Source of the DNA: Agrocybe praecox
Taxonomy: Eukaryota > Basidiomycota > Agaricomycetes > Agaricales > Agrocybaceae
Assembly (NCBI GenBank): GCA_964017145.1
Contig: CAXHKQ010000157.1
Coordinates: 1-18,252, forward strand
Reading direction: 5' to 3'
Length of the DNA: 18,252 bases
The notes beneath the pieces were generated by a model. That model worked only from the letters and a program-made list of their open reading frames with translations. It had not been told where the DNA came from and made no database searches. The number at the start of each line of letters is the position of its first letter. Position 1 is the stretch's first letter. Shown here piece by piece: positions 8,996 through 16,949 of the stretch. The translations under genes and the position numbers were made by a program.

Positions 8996-9817
8996 CGTGT
9001 TTAGGTTTATCTCCAATCGATGATCCACAGGGCAACTTTCTGTCTAGGGCAACTTTTTAGAGCAAACATGTCATCTTAAATCTGGTACCGGTTACTAAGC
9101 TCTGCTACTCTTTAAATACAAGTAACACCAAAAAATCAAAATTATTTTTCGACAATTTCGAGTCGAAATGAGCATCTTTTGATGATACCGACAGAACAAA
9201 TTATAACGACTTTCTTTAGGCCGAAATTGATAGATCGAAGTTGATTGAGATGATATGGAAAATATATCGTTCGCAATATTTGTCTAGTGACGAATACTAG
9301 AATACAATAACGCTGCAAATTTATCGAACATTGTTCTAATTCATTATGATCAATGTTCAACAAATTCGTAATCTAATCCTCTAATCACACACTAGATGAA
9401 TTCAATTATATACCATATAATCAAAGTATTTGGTGTCTTATGGGCTTGATATTATTCAACTTCGAATGTATCCCATGTTTTGTATTGGCCTTATCTTTTA
9501 GAACATGAATTTAACTTTCTCACTACTTCCTTTGAACTACTCTTTCGTAGATTAGTAAGGTTGTTGTACTCAGCAAGTGTTATGAGCAAGCAAAATACAA
9601 ATCTCTTCATGCGAATAATCTACGTTGAAGTAAACAATAATTTGAACAAGTCTGCTCTTGAACGCGTTTGAGCCCGAGCGCAGTTAAAGTGATTCATTAT
9701 TTTGCTCGTCGGTTGCGTTTGCGCGAGTATCTACAATATCCCGCACATTAAACTTCCGTTTGTGAGTGGCACAACGCGCATGCACGATGGCAGCAGGTCT
9801 CTTTAAACGCAAAGGTG

Positions 9818-9830
9818 CACACACACACAC
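9818..9830. repeat. (CA)n microsatellite
   Basis: Six to seven CA units. Confidence 0.85.
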
Positions 9831-9965
9831 GTCGCCGCTTCTACCTACGGATATTATAGTAAACAACTCTTCGAGCGCGATCGTAATATATCAGACAGTC
9901 GGCGACGCTGACGACCACGCAACATAAACTACACACTCACACATCGACATATCGTAGCGGCCGGT

Positions 9966-9983
9966 CTGTGCTGTGCTGTGCTG
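9966..9983. repeat. CTGTG pentanucleotide run
   Basis: About three and a half tandem copies of a CTGTG unit in the GC-richer block. Confidence 0.75.
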
Positions 9984-10262
9984 GTCACGCCAGATGTTCT
10001 CCATCAGCCAGTCAGCCAGCCATCAGGTGTAGAAAATATAATATGTAGGTATGGTTCGAACCACCACGCACAGACGCACACAGACACAAAAGAGGCCGGC
10101 CGCCGCACTGCATCGAGATTACCTATTGTATAGTACATACAGTACATAGTACGCATTCGAATGCACAGGCCGACGCGCATTTCAGATGACGCCACGCGAA
10201 GATTGGAGCAGCGAGCAAATAAACAAATCACTTCTCGGCTGTCGCGTACCCACGCGGCGACG

Positions 10263-10276
10263 GCTGCTGCTGCTGC
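10263..10276. repeat. (GCT)n trinucleotide run
   Basis: Four and a half pure trinucleotide units. Confidence 0.8.
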
Positions 10277-10916
10277 GATAGCTGGCGACCCTGTATGAAA
10301 TGTTTGTCGCCGTATGTGTCTCTCTACTCTTTCTCGCCGTCTGTTTATCTATACCTCTATTTGCGATGCCCCCGCATCGTCGTTATTTTTCATGCCAATT
10401 GTCGCAATGACTTTCGTTTTTTACGGGCCATTTGAATTTGGTGCGACGACGGCCACGCTGGCACATACACACAAACCAATAACTTGAGTGTTAATGGTTG
10501 GACGGATGACTGGATGATTGCGAGGACTGGCTTTGACTTGATGTCATAATTCGGTGGCAGAGGCTTTAATTTGCGTGATTATATTGATACTAATGGATTC
10601 AGCGAGTGAGACAGGCGAATCAATAGCTAATGTTTGAGACGTTAAACGTATTATCGCCATATTTGGACGTTATCTTGTTCCAGTCATCCGGAAACTACGA
10701 TGGCCACATTTACCAACATTTGTAGAGTTATAAATTACAGATAGATCTCCCGAATTAAAAAAAAATCAGGTCATTTGGAGCACCCAATTCTGTGAAAATG
10801 AGCTCCAAAGTCCTTCATGGTGTTTCATAACTTCATATTGAAACATGCTGTATATTGAAAAAAGGCGTTAAAAATAACTAGTGCTCAAAGTACTCAAAGC
10901 AAATGTTTCTCATAAC

Positions 10917-11337
10917 CAAGGCCCGGAACTTAAGGGCCTATAAAAGTACATTCTAGGGCCCTAAAATAGTGGCTAAAAACAGTGAAAAAGGGTCTAAAAA
11001 CAAGAAAAAAGAGTCTAAAAACCATGATTTCTCGATGATATTTCATAAAAAAGGGTTTAAAAACGTAGTGAAATTGTTCTCCTTGCAATTATCGCTCTCA
11101 ACACATTAGTTGCTTGGATACTACTGTTTCGCATAACATGTTTTTTTCAGATAAATTAGCAAACATATTTTGTGATTTTTTTTTCAACTAACGATTTTTT
11201 TTGCAAAAAGGGGGACAAATTGTATTAAAAGTATAGTTCATTCGAATCGTACGGAAACGTGTCGCATAATCGTGGTTACAAATATTCTGTAGGATGAACA
11301 GGAACAAAAGTGTTTTTTCCTTAACTTCCGGGCCTTG
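10917..11337. mobile_element. Candidate MITE with 19-bp terminal inverted repeats
   Basis: CAAGGCCCGGAACTTAAGG (10917-10935) is the reverse complement of 11319-11337 at 18 of 19 positions, enclosing a 421-bp unit with no coding capacity. The interior has an AT-rich run in which GTCTAAAAAC-like words recur three to four times at about 20-bp spacing (10970-11060). No convincing target-site duplication flanks it, so the superfamily is unknown. Confidence 0.55.
10970..11060. repeat. Degenerate short tandem repeat of a TCTAAAAAC word
   Basis: CTAAAAAC or TTTAAAAAC recurs near 10972, 10992, 11013 and 11055, separated by A-rich spacers containing GAAAAAG. It lies inside the candidate MITE at 10917-11337. 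Confidence 0.55.
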
Positions 11338-11596
11338 CAAGGCATGCTCATTACCCATAACCCGGAAGGGCTGTATTGTCACCACGCCGCCTGGACTCCT
11401 CTAGAATCATTGTTGTAAGGTTCTTTGGAAAGCAAATTGTACGCTATGCCGTCCGAGATACTAAACAAATGTTATGGAAAATGCAGCAGCAAAGGCACAT
11501 TTTTCTGTTGCTAATAAAGGTGATCATTCGATTGATAATGCATTCAAAATGATTTTAAATATTTTGTTTTGAGAATCGGGTGATTGGTTGAACAAA

Positions 11597-11626
11597 TATT
11601 CGATGTACTCATAGCTTTATCAAATA
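11597..11626 (+). repeat. Dispersed 30-bp repeat, copy 1
   Basis: 28 of 30 bases match 13359-13388 in the same orientation (core ATTCGATGT, CTCATAGCTT, ATCAAATA). The second copy runs on into CACCCTGTATA, a typical mariner-type end, so both may be termini of one transposon family. Confidence 0.65.
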
Positions 11627-11697
11627 GTTATACATCCTGACTAGAATGACATTCATTTGCATTTTTGTAAGGCTGAAACCAGTTTGAAATATATTTG

Positions 11698-11703
11698 TTT
11701 ATT
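11698..11703 (-). promoter_or_regulatory. Candidate polyadenylation signal of the lipase gene (AATAAA)
   Basis: AATAAA on the minus strand, about 300 bases after the lipase stop codon and the nearest canonical hexamer I found. It would give a 3' untranslated region of roughly 320 bases. Confidence 0.5.
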
Positions 11704-12005
11704 CTAATTTTATAATGAACTAAAACTAAACAAGTAATATTAAACCATTTTCATAATAATCAACAATTTTCACTATTCATTTTTCAACAATTCAAAATTA
11801 CAATTCCTGCGAATTTCATGAGTCTTCAAACTATTACAATATAACCATGCAAATATATTCGCATGTTTCACAATACAATCTCGAATTATGCTACTGAATT
11901 ATGTTTCGTATCGCTTGCATCCACCCTATGGGATTCCCCGCGCATTATAGATCCATAACATAGCACTCGTGTCTCCGCTAAAAGCATCGAACGGCGACCG
12001 GCGCG

Positions 12006-12234
12006 CTACCCTTTAGAACACCTCGGGTTCGTGTCATCGCTGGCCTTCCATCCATAATCTTCGTCGTTTTCGTTCTCTCTGCTGTCGTCCGCGTCCTCTG
12101 CATAATTGGCGGTCGCGTCGGCGCCATCTTCGGGTGGCGTCCACTTGATAATCGTCACATTCGCTGCCTGCTCTTCGGCCACTGCGTACGGCCACAATTT
12201 GGCCGTGTGCGCAAACAATTCGCCGTTCACGAGA
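12006..12234 (-). CDS. Lipase exon 5 (residues 380-455): acidic tail and stop
   Basis: The acceptor ACTTGCAG ends at 12235. The exon reads LVNGELFAHTAKLWPYAV, then a strongly acidic tail (EDADDSRENENDEDYG) ending NPRCSKG and a TAG stop. The tail is low in complexity and likely disordered. Confidence 0.9.
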
Positions 12235-15200
12235 CTGCAAGTGTTCGATTTGTATGGGGAATATTCGAAAAATGTCGTTAAACGTAATTAAGAAATTGCA
12301 CTTTAAACGGCTATCGTTGGCAGATAGATCTCACCACGTTCAAGAGATTGGACACGGACAAAATTTTGTGTGCCAATGTCAATGTGTCACAATATATTAC
12401 ATTTTTTAGTACAAAAATGATAAATAAAATATCATGACAAATGTGGCTTGTTCAAGATAGGCCATTACACTGCTCACCTCTTCCTCTCCTCCATGTACCC
12501 CATACGAAAGTCTGGCGGCCAGTCAAGCGCCTCCGTTCGGCCCACCGCACACTCACGCGGCCTCCGCACAGCCCTAAACTCGCGCTCGAACGCCGCCACA
12601 TACATGTACGGACACAGGCCGTGCGATCCACACGGCGGATCGCCCGAGGCCACCTGCCAGTAGCCGCAATTGCCGAGGCGCCAGTTCTGGTGGCAGCGGA
12701 AGTGACGGGTGCCTTTTTCGCCGCTGGCGGTGTGCACGCACTGGACGTTGCGGGCGGCCAGCCGGTGGTCGGGCTGCTGGGCGCGATGGTCGAAGCCGGG
12801 ACCGGCCATGTCGCAGGCTGGAATCAGAATTGGAGATTTCGAATGGAACAATTTAAAAATCATAAGAGCATATAAGGATAAAGGACTCCTTTTGAAGCAA
12901 TTAACCGATTTTTATTAACTAAATACAGGATATAAGACCCTTTTTAACCAATTAACCGATTTGTATGAACAAAATATGTTTATTTAGTTTGAACCTGTAC
13001 AATTTGTTTGGATATATTTTTGAACATATTATCCATCAAATGTCCGCCTTCATTGGCAACTAAAAAATGAGCTGCATTTGCTGCTTTTTCCATAACTTTT
13101 TTCAGTATCTCGGGCTGTATAGTGATCACTCCTGCACGATTTGTTTTGCCTCGAACTCGTCTAAATTGTACACAAACGTTGAAATTTGAGATAATAAAAT
13201 ACTGAACATTGTACGATAAATTGCAGACTATTTCGCTTAGGCGCGAATTGAGTAGTGGTCATGAGATGGTGTGTTCAAAAACTAGTCCCAACAAATTGTA
13301 ATAGACTAAATTGAAATACAAAAAATAACTTATAGAGATCGGCTGGAAAATGTCAATGTATTCGATGTTCTCATAGCTTCATCAAATATGGCGCACCCTG
13401 TATATTATAGCCGGTGGTTACATTGTAATAAAATGTCTCTTATCGTATTTTGTTGGCACAATATGAGGACTATATAGTGCAAAAAAACGCTAGTCGCAAA
13501 CAAAAAATAGGAAAGAATGACCGGCAGTGGTTTTGAATTGTGATTGAATGACCGGCTGACTCATGATATCTGTGTACAACGTTTACTGCTTTATGTGATT
13601 TAATTTCCTAGATTTCAGACGAGGATCAATTCTTATTACGATAACCGAGTTGAATAATAATAGTTTCTTTTTTCAAATACCCTCTATATATAGACTAGTA
13701 AAGTTGATTTTTGAATACGATGTAAAATGCTGTGTTTTTACATCGTATTCAAAAATCAACTTTGAACTCACTATCAACCGCTCCCAGCCGCTGAGTGCCC
13801 ACCCTCCGACCGGCCTCAACCGCCAACTGTCCGCCAAAACTGAACCCAAACACATAGCCGCGCTCCAGCGCAAAACCGATCTGTTCCAGCTGCTGCAGCA
13901 GCAACGTCAGAGATGCAGCAATCGGATCGAAATGTCGCATCAGCCTGAAGTAGGACACGTCGTTGGCAAAGTGCGAGTAATCGAAGCACATGATGCAGCC
14001 GCCGCGATGTTGATGTAGCTCTGGGGTTGTTTGAAAAATGAATTATGCAAATTTGATAAAACAGTCGACGACAGTCTGAGCTCTGAGGATGTTTGAAAAC
14101 AAAAACCCGATGCGATATATTTCAGAAAGGAGAATATTTGTTATAATCCAATTCGTTGAAACAGTCACTAGAGATGTTGATATCTGCGGAAAAAAATAAC
14201 GCGATTCGAAATATTCAGAAAGCATAATCTCTCTTATAATCCAATTTGATGTAACAGCCACTAGAGATTTCGAACATATCTATTCGACTTACGTTCGACC
14301 AGCATTCGCACCCACTTGGTCTCGCAACTCTCGCGCCATCCGTGCACAACGATCGCAAATTGTCCCCTCGGATCGCACTGCCACCAGTCCCACTCGTTGA
14401 CCGCCGTCACGGCCAGCACATCGGCGACAGCTCGACGATAGATCGTCTGGCCCATGCTGCACGCATTAGGAAATATGTTGCATGTTGTTCATTAGATTCT
14501 TTACTACTCCGCGCAGTTAAAGTTCAACCACCTACAACCGATTTATTCATGCCTGGCTGGAAGACGAATTACTATGATTCGAGTAATTACAATGATGCAA
14601 TCATGTTCATTGGTCCTTTCTCTGAGTATATACAACAATTTGCAGAACAAAAGTCTCGCCCTCCGACGACGCGCGTCTCTGATATAATGAAATGTCGTAA
14701 CGTGAAATACGACCCCAAAAACTAAAAGCCACAACGATGTTTGTAAATTTTTTTGAGTGATAAGGTTTTGTGCTCAATTTAATTACACATCATTTGAGTA
14801 AACTTGCATTGCTGTAAGTAAATCCAATGAGATGTTATGTCCTTTAAACTAAAGACGAAACACGAATATTTTGTATGGAGTGAACTGAAAACACTGATTT
14901 TATTTCTCTCTCCATTCAAACAAATTGTGTTCCGTCTTTGGATTAAAGGACATAACTTCTCATTGAAGTGGCAAATTTGTGTATATACTCAGAGGAAGGA
15001 CCGATGAACATTATTGCATCATTGCAATTACTCGAATCATAGTAATTCCTCTTCCAGCCAGGCTTGAATAAATCGGTTGTAGGTGGTTGAACTTCAACTG
15101 CGCGGAGTAGTACGATTCATGGTAATTGTTTTGAAAAAAAACACACATATTTTGAGATCGACTTTAATATAAAGGGTGGGGCCTCAAAATCCGACAATAC

Positions 15201-16605
15201 AGTCCAGTACAGTCGCAAAGTTGTGAATGTCGAAAATGGAAACCTGTAGAATGTAAATTGGCGAAAAAAACAATATCGTTGGCCTAAAATAATAAAAAAC
15301 GGATTTGGTGATATCAGATCCGCACCATTATATGAAACCAACAAATGTTGAACCGTTATCTTAAATTGTATTAAAAATTATATTGTATTCACAAATGCGT
15401 TAACCCCGACTTAATAGCCTAAATGGCATATGCCAATTTGTTCCGCATATTCATGTTATTCCTCACTAAACATTCACATTTCATAAAAAGACGGGTTCTA
15501 CTGTATCGACGATTGAAAATTTGAATTTTGTAATGCGATTTATCGAACTATTCAAAAATAGTATTCTAGAACTAAAAACAGTTTTTCAATACAATGCGTC
15601 GTTTAGCAGCAATCGCCTTGACGATGTTGTCAAACTGAACGTTACGTGTTAAGAGTCCTAACTTTTCTATTGATTTTTCTGAAAGCTAGTATTCAAATGA
15701 AATTTATTACAATTGTGCACAAGTCCGAACACATTTACGAATTTCGTTGTAGATTGTGGTTTTCAGGGACATCAGTTAAGGCTCCTCATTTAGAGGAGGT
15801 TGAGACAAAAACAAATAGAAAAATAAACATCTTTTAAATTATTGAGCCAGACTAGTTGAAGAAAATTATTCCACATTTGTTAGTTTTCGTAATGGAAATC
15901 ATGTTTGATAGCGGTACTTTCAATATCCGGATTTGGGCTCCCCCCACCTCTCCACCCTGTATAGCTTGAAATTTGTATAAGAATTCCACAACGAATTCCA
16001 TTGGATAATAATCGCCCAATTTAGACATGAAGGCGACATCGATCATAGTGAAACACGTTATTTTGAACCACTTGATTTCAATATCATTAGCTATTTCGTC
16101 GGTTCTTCCGTTATTTTTATCTTGTGTAATAATTATTTTGGACAACATCTATATGTTCAGTTCCTATAGTATTTCTTCCGAGTTGACCATTCAAGCTAAT
16201 CACCATCCTCCATACTCACGCATCAAACACACTCAGCGCAATCATCGTCGTGTACACCGACTCATTCCGCCACCGATGATTACTCGCATCCCCGTAGATC
16301 TGCAGATTCAGCAGATGCGACGGAATTCCGCCACCACCGCCATGACTGTTCAGCTGCGGCGCCTCAGCCGCCTGCGACGCGGGCGTCGAATAATGCGCAT
16401 ACGGATCGACGTAGAATGAATCGCCATCATTGCTTGGCTCCGGTGCCGTCAGCAGATCCGCAGCATCCGCATTCTGATTGTGATAGCGATGATGTTGCTG
16501 GTGGTGTTGCTGGCGAATTCGGCCGGCCAGCAGCAGCTGCAGTGGAGCGCAGCAGCAGCACAGCACCGCTGCCAAACACAACAATGTTGCGCTGCTCGTG
16601 GTCAT
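12006..16605 (-). CDS. Secreted pancreatic-lipase/vitellogenin-family lipase, five exons
   Basis: The joined CDS is complement(12006-12234, 12478-12817, 13772-14020, 14293-14456, 16220-16605): 1368 nt, 455 residues. All four introns are GT-AG and their phases fit. The N-terminus has a strong hydrophobic signal peptide, so the product is probably secreted. A His/Gln-rich linker follows, then the alpha/beta-hydrolase lipase domain: IVVHGW (oxyanion region, His167-Gly168-Trp169), RGGCIMCFDYS, GFSFGG nucleophile elbow (Ser244), CDMAGPGF (Asp269) and GSHGLCP (His332). The predicted Ser-Asp-His triad is intact, so triacylglycerol or phospholipid hydrolysis is plausible. Ser-Asp spacing (25) matches pancreatic lipase; Asp-His is shorter, as expected if the lid is reduced. 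There is no PLAT domain; instead an acidic tail ends the protein. No neighbouring host gene is seen. Substrate and tissue are unknown. Confidence 0.93.
12478..12817 (-). CDS. Lipase exon 4 (residues 267-380): catalytic Asp and His
   Basis: The acceptor GATTCCAG ends at 12818. The exon opens with CDMAGPGFD (catalytic Asp269) and continues VQCVHT, HQNWRLGNCGYWQ and GSHGLCPYMY (catalytic His332), then WPPDFRMGYMEER. Numerous cysteines suggest a disulfide-rich secreted fold. The donor GTGAGC begins at 12477. Intron 4 is 243 bp. Confidence 0.92.
12874..12978. repeat. Diverged two-copy tandem repeat in lipase intron 3
   Basis: Two units of about 53 bp (12874-12926 and 12929-12978) share CAATTAACCGATTT and flanking words (GGACTCCTTTT against AGACCCTTTTT). 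They sit next to a transposase fragment and may be that element's untranslated end. Confidence 0.65.
12980..13181 (-). pseudogene. C-terminal fragment of a transposase in lipase intron 3
   Basis: About 66 codons stay open on the minus strand up to the TAA at 12982-12980. They read FRRVRGKTNRAGVIT, then IQPEILKKVMEKAANA and NEGGHLMDNMF. The arrangement, ending in an E-G-G-H-like block close to the stop, resembles the C-terminus of mariner-type transposases (which end near GGHFE). No catalytic motif is present, so this is a truncated remnant inside the intron, in the same orientation as the lipase but not part of its reading frame. The family call is inference from pattern only. Confidence 0.45.
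13359..13402 (+). repeat. Dispersed repeat copy 2, ending in CACCCTGTATA
   Basis: 13359-13388 matches 11597-11626 at 28 of 30 positions. It continues to CACCCTGTATA, a typical terminus of insect mariner-like elements. The partner end could not be located nearby. Confidence 0.6.
13700..13763. repeat. Perfect 28-bp hairpin beside the exon 3 splice donor
   Basis: 13700-13727 is the exact reverse complement of 13736-13763, with an 8-base loop (TGCTGTGT). In the lipase pre-mRNA the stem begins at intron nucleotide 9, immediately after the GTGAGT donor. Origin is unknown: it may be the folded core of a small inverted-repeat element. Confidence 0.9.
13772..14020 (-). CDS. Lipase exon 3 (residues 184-267): nucleophile elbow
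   Basis: The acceptor CCCCAG ends at 14021. The exon encodes LHQHRGGCIMCFDYS, a helix-rich segment and then GYVFGFSFGGQLAVEAGRR with the GXSXG nucleophile Ser244. The donor GTGAGT begins at 13771 after one base of the next codon. A perfect 28-bp hairpin starts only nine bases into the intron. Intron 3 is 954 bp. Confidence 0.92.
14061..14271. repeat. 93-bp tandem duplication in lipase intron 2
   Basis: Two diverged units (about 14086-14178 and 14179-14271) share TTATAATCCAATT, ACAG(T/C)CACTAGAGAT and TTCAGAAAG words at a 93-bp period. A partial third copy around 14061 (ACAGTC) lies about 100 bp earlier. The array fills most of the 272-bp intron. Confidence 0.75.
14293..14456 (-). CDS. Lipase exon 2 (residues 129-184): oxyanion-hole region
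   Basis: The acceptor GCGTGCAG ends at 14457. The first exon base completes the Ala codon and reading continues as MGQTIYRRAVADVL, then FAIVVHGWRESC, the conserved lipase strand and HGW oxyanion loop. The donor is GTAAGT from 14292, leaving one base of a Gln codon. Intron 2 is 272 bp. Confidence 0.92.
14502..15112. mobile_element. MITE-like element with about 130-bp terminal inverted repeats
   Basis: 14502 to about 14635 is a roughly 94% match to the reverse complement of about 14980-15112, both ends opening TACTACTCCGCGCAGTT. A second inner inverted pair (about 14825-14870 with 14917-14965; word AAGGACATAAC and its complement) makes nearly the whole element fold back on itself. The flanking octamers (14494-14501 and 15113-15120) agree at 6 of 8 positions, which may be a decayed 8-bp target duplication. 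It encodes nothing recognisable and lies in intron 1 of the lipase gene, just upstream of the exon 2 acceptor. Confidence 0.85.
15171..15961. mobile_element. Possible second inverted-repeat element in lipase intron 1
   Basis: The left end, TATAAAGGGTGG (15168-15179) followed by GGCCTCAAAATCCG, resembles the reverse complement of 15930-15963, which begins TATACAGGGTGG and continues to CCCAAATCCGG. The match has gaps and is short, and TA flanks both ends. The interior is AT-rich without coding signals. A decayed non-autonomous mariner-like element is possible but not proved. Confidence 0.35.
16220..16605 (-). CDS. Lipase exon 1 (residues 1-129): signal peptide and linker
   Basis: The start ATG has A at -3 (GACCATG), a good context, and is followed by a hydrophobic, cysteine-rich run (LLCLAAVLCCCC) typical of a signal peptide. 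Next comes a polar His/Gln-rich and Gly-rich stretch, then LNLQIYGDASNHRW, which leads into the lipase domain. RNES is a possible N-glycosylation site. The exon ends in TTTGATGC before the donor GTGAGTAT (intron starts 16219), leaving two bases of an Ala codon. Intron 1 is 1763 bp and carries transposon-like repeats. Confidence 0.9.
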
Positions 16606-16635
16606 GGTCGACTGAGCGACTGTTGAGCGACTGCA

Positions 16636-16836
16636 CTACTGAAGGCGCCCATGCAACAAAAATCGCACCGCATCGAACTCACCGCCAAATCGGCGAAGCT
16701 GCAGCAGCTCCGTTGATGCACACGAACACAGGCAATTTGTATGCAAATCATGTTTGGCGTCATTGACCCAGCTCGCTCGACGGGCGGCGTTTTGGGCCGA
16801 TGTGATAATTAAAAAGGCAATGCTGCATGCGCGCAT
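16636..16836 (-). other. Upstream reading frame in the lipase 5' leader
   Basis: If transcription starts near 16910, the leader of about 300 bases contains a 66-codon frame beginning at 16836 and stopping before the lipase ATG. It shows no domain. A strong donor-like site (GCGGTGAGTTCG) lies near 16672-16683, so part of this leader might instead be spliced. Either would affect how much lipase is made. Confidence 0.35.
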
Positions 16837-16936
16837 GCGCAGACGTGGTCGTAATAAGGCGCCAATTTGCCAAACGGTATTCGCGTTTCGGGTATGTGTG
16901 TTGTATATATTCGTCGTATTTTATCATAATTACACT

Positions 16937-16944
16937 TTTATATA
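16937..16944 (-). promoter_or_regulatory. Candidate TATA box of the lipase gene
   Basis: TATATAAA on the minus strand (16944 to 16937), preceded by a GC-rich CGCGTGCG. It would place the start site around 16910, about 300 bases before the lipase ATG. I could not pick out a clear initiator element. Confidence 0.5.
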
Positions 16945-16949
16945 GTTTC

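Larger units (their letters stand above)
9025..10916. other. Gene-free stretch with a GC-richer centre and simple repeats
   Basis: 9025-9660 is AT-rich and featureless. 9670-10480 is richer in GC and CpG, with several simple repeats and the 12-bp palindrome GCATTCGAATGC near 10152. Such a block could be regulatory or hold an unrecognised non-coding exon, but I found no supported coding exon, TATA-initiator pair or RNA gene. 10480-10916 is AT-rich again. Confidence 0.45.

Noticed and set aside
8931..9003. Functional tRNA gene
   Set aside because: The D arm and anticodon arm look real, but the T arm and acceptor stem do not form.
12441..12875. 144-codon plus-strand frame
   Set aside because: Antisense shadow of lipase exon 4.
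13749..13771. Continuation of the lipase exon 3 reading frame past the donor
   Set aside because: The frame runs on only into the hairpin and stops; the GTGAGT donor and the match to exon 4 phase show that this is intron.
16027..16766. Plus-strand frames of 130 and 116 codons
   Set aside because: Shadows of lipase exon 1 and its leader.
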